A stretch of DNA of 64,000 nt, taken from positions 18,639,071-18,703,070 of the forward strand of contig CM055618.1 in NCBI GenBank assembly GCA_029379385.1, given 5' to 3'. Shown piece by piece: positions 61,665 to 64,000 of the stretch; within the stretch, counting starts at the first letter, position 1; the number at the start of each line of letters is the position of its first letter. Below the pieces are notes generated by a model. It saw only the letters and a list, made by a program, of their open reading frames with translations. It was not told the DNA's origin and did no database searches. The position numbers and the translations under genes are program-made. The stretch comes from Quillaja saponaria (taxonomy: Eukaryota; Streptophyta; Magnoliopsida; Fabales; Quillajaceae).

Positions 61665-64000
61665 ATGAACGAAGAGCAACAGTCTCTCCTTCTTAACTGT
61701 TCCTCTCGCTTCCCGCCTCCCCAAGGTTAGACATTTCCTTCAATCTTGTCTCCTTTCTTAGAAGCTTCGGTATATATGTGCCTGTGTGTCTTATTCAGTT
61801 TTATCCTTTCCAGGAGTAAAGTTATCATACGGTACTGCTGGGTTCAGGGCTCATGCATCCCTTCTCCAATCGACGGTGTACAGGGTGGGTATTTTGGCAG
61901 CTCTGAGATCGCTGAAGACTCATTCAGTGATTGGATTGATGATCACGGCTTCTCATAACAAAGTTTCCGATAATGGTGTCAAAATTGCTGACCCAAATGG
62001 TGGGATGCTCTCTCAGCAATGGGAGCCCTTCGCCGATGCCCTCGCCAATGCCCCTTCTCCGCAAGATCTCATCCGGGTTTGTTTGGAGACATTCCCTTTC
62101 TCTCTCATCCTGCGTGTGTATGTGTATAATCCCTTTTTTTATTCCTTTATTGGACAGGAGATTTCTTCCCTGACAAAAGTTTATATTTTTTGAGCTATGT
62201 AGCGTTGAACTGAATTTTAAGGAAATTGAAGAGATGTAAATAATCATTGTCCAAGCTTCATTATAAGCAATAAGTTTCTGAAAAAGTTAAAAAAGTGTCT
62301 TTCTTTTCTTTTTATACCGGAAATATACTCTGAAAGTTGGTAACCGGATTTCCAGAGTGGATATTGGGATCCTGTGAGATTACCCACATTGGGGAATGGG
62401 GATACACTGATTTTGCTTTGCTACATCTGTCAAAAGTTAGTTTGAATTGACGTGTTGTATTTTTCATATACACAGTTGATATCTGAATTTGTCGAGAAAG
62501 AGAACATTTCATTTGATGGAGGTAGGCCAGTTGAGGTATTGTTGGGGAGAGACACAAGGCCAAGTGGAGACTCTTTGCTTAAAGCTGCTACAGAAGTATG
62601 GCTTCTTTCCTTGTAATCACTGTGAAGCTTGTATTTTTACTTTTTCTTTACCCATTTATAGAATTCGCATTAACTGAAGGGGATCACTTCAATTGTTGGA
62701 GCTGTTGCAATTGACATGGGAATTTTGACTACGCCACAACTACACTGGATGGTTCATGCAAGAAATAAGGCCCTTGGAGCCTTAGAACATGATTACTTTG
62801 AACAACTATCAAGCTCATTCAGGTTAATTTAGATAAAGAATCATATGGTGGCTTTAACCTTCTTCTTGTTCTTCATATCATATCACAACCTAATGCCTTC
62901 CTTAAGGATCCTTCTGTGATGGGCCAGGTGCTTGATGGATTTGATCCCAATGGGAAGTAAATCAAAGGAGCCAAATAACAACTTGGTTGTTGATGGGGCT
63001 AATGGTGTAGGTGGAGTAAAACTTCAAATTTTGGAGAAATTGTTGAACAGTTTGGTTATTGAGGTTCGTAATACTGGGAAAGATGGAGGTGTGCTCAATG
63101 AAGGAGTGGGTGCTGACTATGTGCAGAAAGAGAAGGTTGTTCCTCGTAGCTTTGGTTCCAATGATGTTGGAAAAAGGTCAGCGGTTGCTTTATCATTTGA
63201 GAGCGGTGGCCCATTTGTCATAACTTCTTAGAGTTCAAAATGTCAATTTTCATATCAACTTCTAGGGAAAAACTTGAATTTGGCATTTCTGAAAGTTGTT
63301 TTTTCCCAAACTGCAACTTCTAATATTGGTTGTTAATTATACAACTAACATTTTTAGTTTAAATAAAAGATTATCTATGTGTTAGCATTACAGTGATTTG
63401 CTAGAAACAGAGTGTCTTTAAAGTTGAGAAGTAACTTAAGGCATGTTTACCATAAGTATGCATAAATAAACTGCATGACCACTGTGTAATATGTAATGTC
63501 GGGAAAAAAAAATAGGGGACGTGCCATCAAGCTTAACAAACTAACATCGTCAAAATGGTGAAGTGTTCTACATTTTTAATATAGACTGCGATAATTACAA
63601 ATATGGGATGGTTCTAGTTTTACAGGTGTGTTAGTTTGGATGGAGATGCAGATCGGCTTGTATATTTCTCCGTGCCACCAGGAAGCAGTACTAAGATTGA
63701 TCTCGTTGACGGTGACAAAATCCTATCTTTGTTTGCCTTATTTATCAAGGAGCAGCTAAGTATTCTCAATGAGAAAGAAGCCAAAAACGAGAAGGGCAGT
63801 TATGAAGCTCGTCTTGGTGTTGTACAGACAGCTTATGCAAATGGTGCTTCTACAGATTACCTCAAACAATTAGGGCTGGAAGTCATTCTTACACCAACAG
63901 GAGTGAAGTACTTGCATGAAAAAGCTGCTGAGTTTGATGTCGGCATCTACTTTGAGGCAAATGGACATGGGACCATCCTATTTTCAGAATCTTTCATATG
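61665..64000 (+). CDS. DRT101: Phosphoacetylglucosamine mutase (DRT101 type), 3' partial
   Basis: The enzyme interconverts GlcNAc-6-phosphate and GlcNAc-1-phosphate on the way to UDP-GlcNAc, needed for N-glycans, GPI anchors and sphingolipids. Six exons are visible with consistent phase: 61665-61725, 61814-62076, 62476-62595, 62680-62822, 62928-63176 and 63626 to the edge, giving about 403 of the usual roughly 550-560 residues. Landmarks: LSYGTAGFR; the phosphoserine loop MITASHNKVSDNG; VLLGRDTRPSGDS; DGANGVGGVKL; the metal-binding loop LDGDADRLVYF; and the sugar-binding FEANGHGT close to the window edge. All are intact. The acceptor of exon 4 (TTAACTGAAG|GGG) has a poor pyrimidine tract but gives the conserved ATE-GITSIVGA join. 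The N-terminus MNEEQQSLLLNCSSRFPPPQ precedes the conserved fold. The gene runs off the right edge. Confidence 0.93.

Overview
This window is nuclear DNA from a flowering plant, very probably a core eudicot. The protein-coding genes are intron-rich with GT-AG (and some GC-AG) introns, plant-only families (NPF7.3 nitrate transporter, plastid pyruvate kinase, TOM2A/TOM2B, APRR2, PMT-type methyltransferase, class III peroxidase) are present, and the spacers are AT-rich with (TA)n/(GA)n microsatellites. I cannot name the species.

Layout from left to right: the 3' part of an NPF7.3/NRT1.5-type transporter (+, 691-2582; first exon left of the window); a convergent plastid pyruvate kinase PKP3-type gene (-, 3011-7565); an AT-rich spacer with a degenerate repeat; TOM2B (+, 9765-12013, with a 55-nt poly(C) run in its last intron); a PRPP synthetase (+, 13992-17550); a previously unlabelled box C/D snoRNA cluster behind a site II/telo-box promoter (+, 18365-19330); a dead SRG1-like dioxygenase (-, 19893-21588); a class III peroxidase (-, 22264-23553); a type I inositol polyphosphate 5-phosphatase (-, 24598-28646); TOM2A (-, 31286-35077); APRR2 (-, 38677-43078); a 7-kb AT-rich gene desert; a decayed PMT14-type methyltransferase (-, 50008-53442); a MAN1/SRC1 C-terminal-domain membrane protein (-, 56349-60010); a small conserved plant protein of unknown function (-, 61100-61387); and, divergent from it, phosphoacetylglucosamine mutase (+, 61665 to the right edge).

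Gene order resembles pieces of several Arabidopsis blocks as I remember them (At1g32370-32450: TOM2B, PRS2, TOM2A, PKP3, NRT1.5; At4g18010-18030: 5-phosphatase, APRR2, PMT14; At5g18070/At5g18130), suggesting the window keeps an ancestral order that has been split up in Arabidopsis.

Two things stand out. First, three C/D snoRNAs whose guides match conserved 18S rRNA segments, plus a decayed extra copy, sit in a polycistronic arrangement with a classic plant ribosome-biogenesis promoter. Second, coding damage is uneven: TOM2B, PRS2, TOM2A, APRR2 and the mutase read cleanly through all joined exons, whereas NPF7.3, PKP3, the peroxidase and the 5-phosphatase each carry one 1-2 nt frameshift and the SRG1-like and PMT14-like genes carry many lesions. 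This could be residual assembly indels or genuine gene loss in one copy of a duplicated region.
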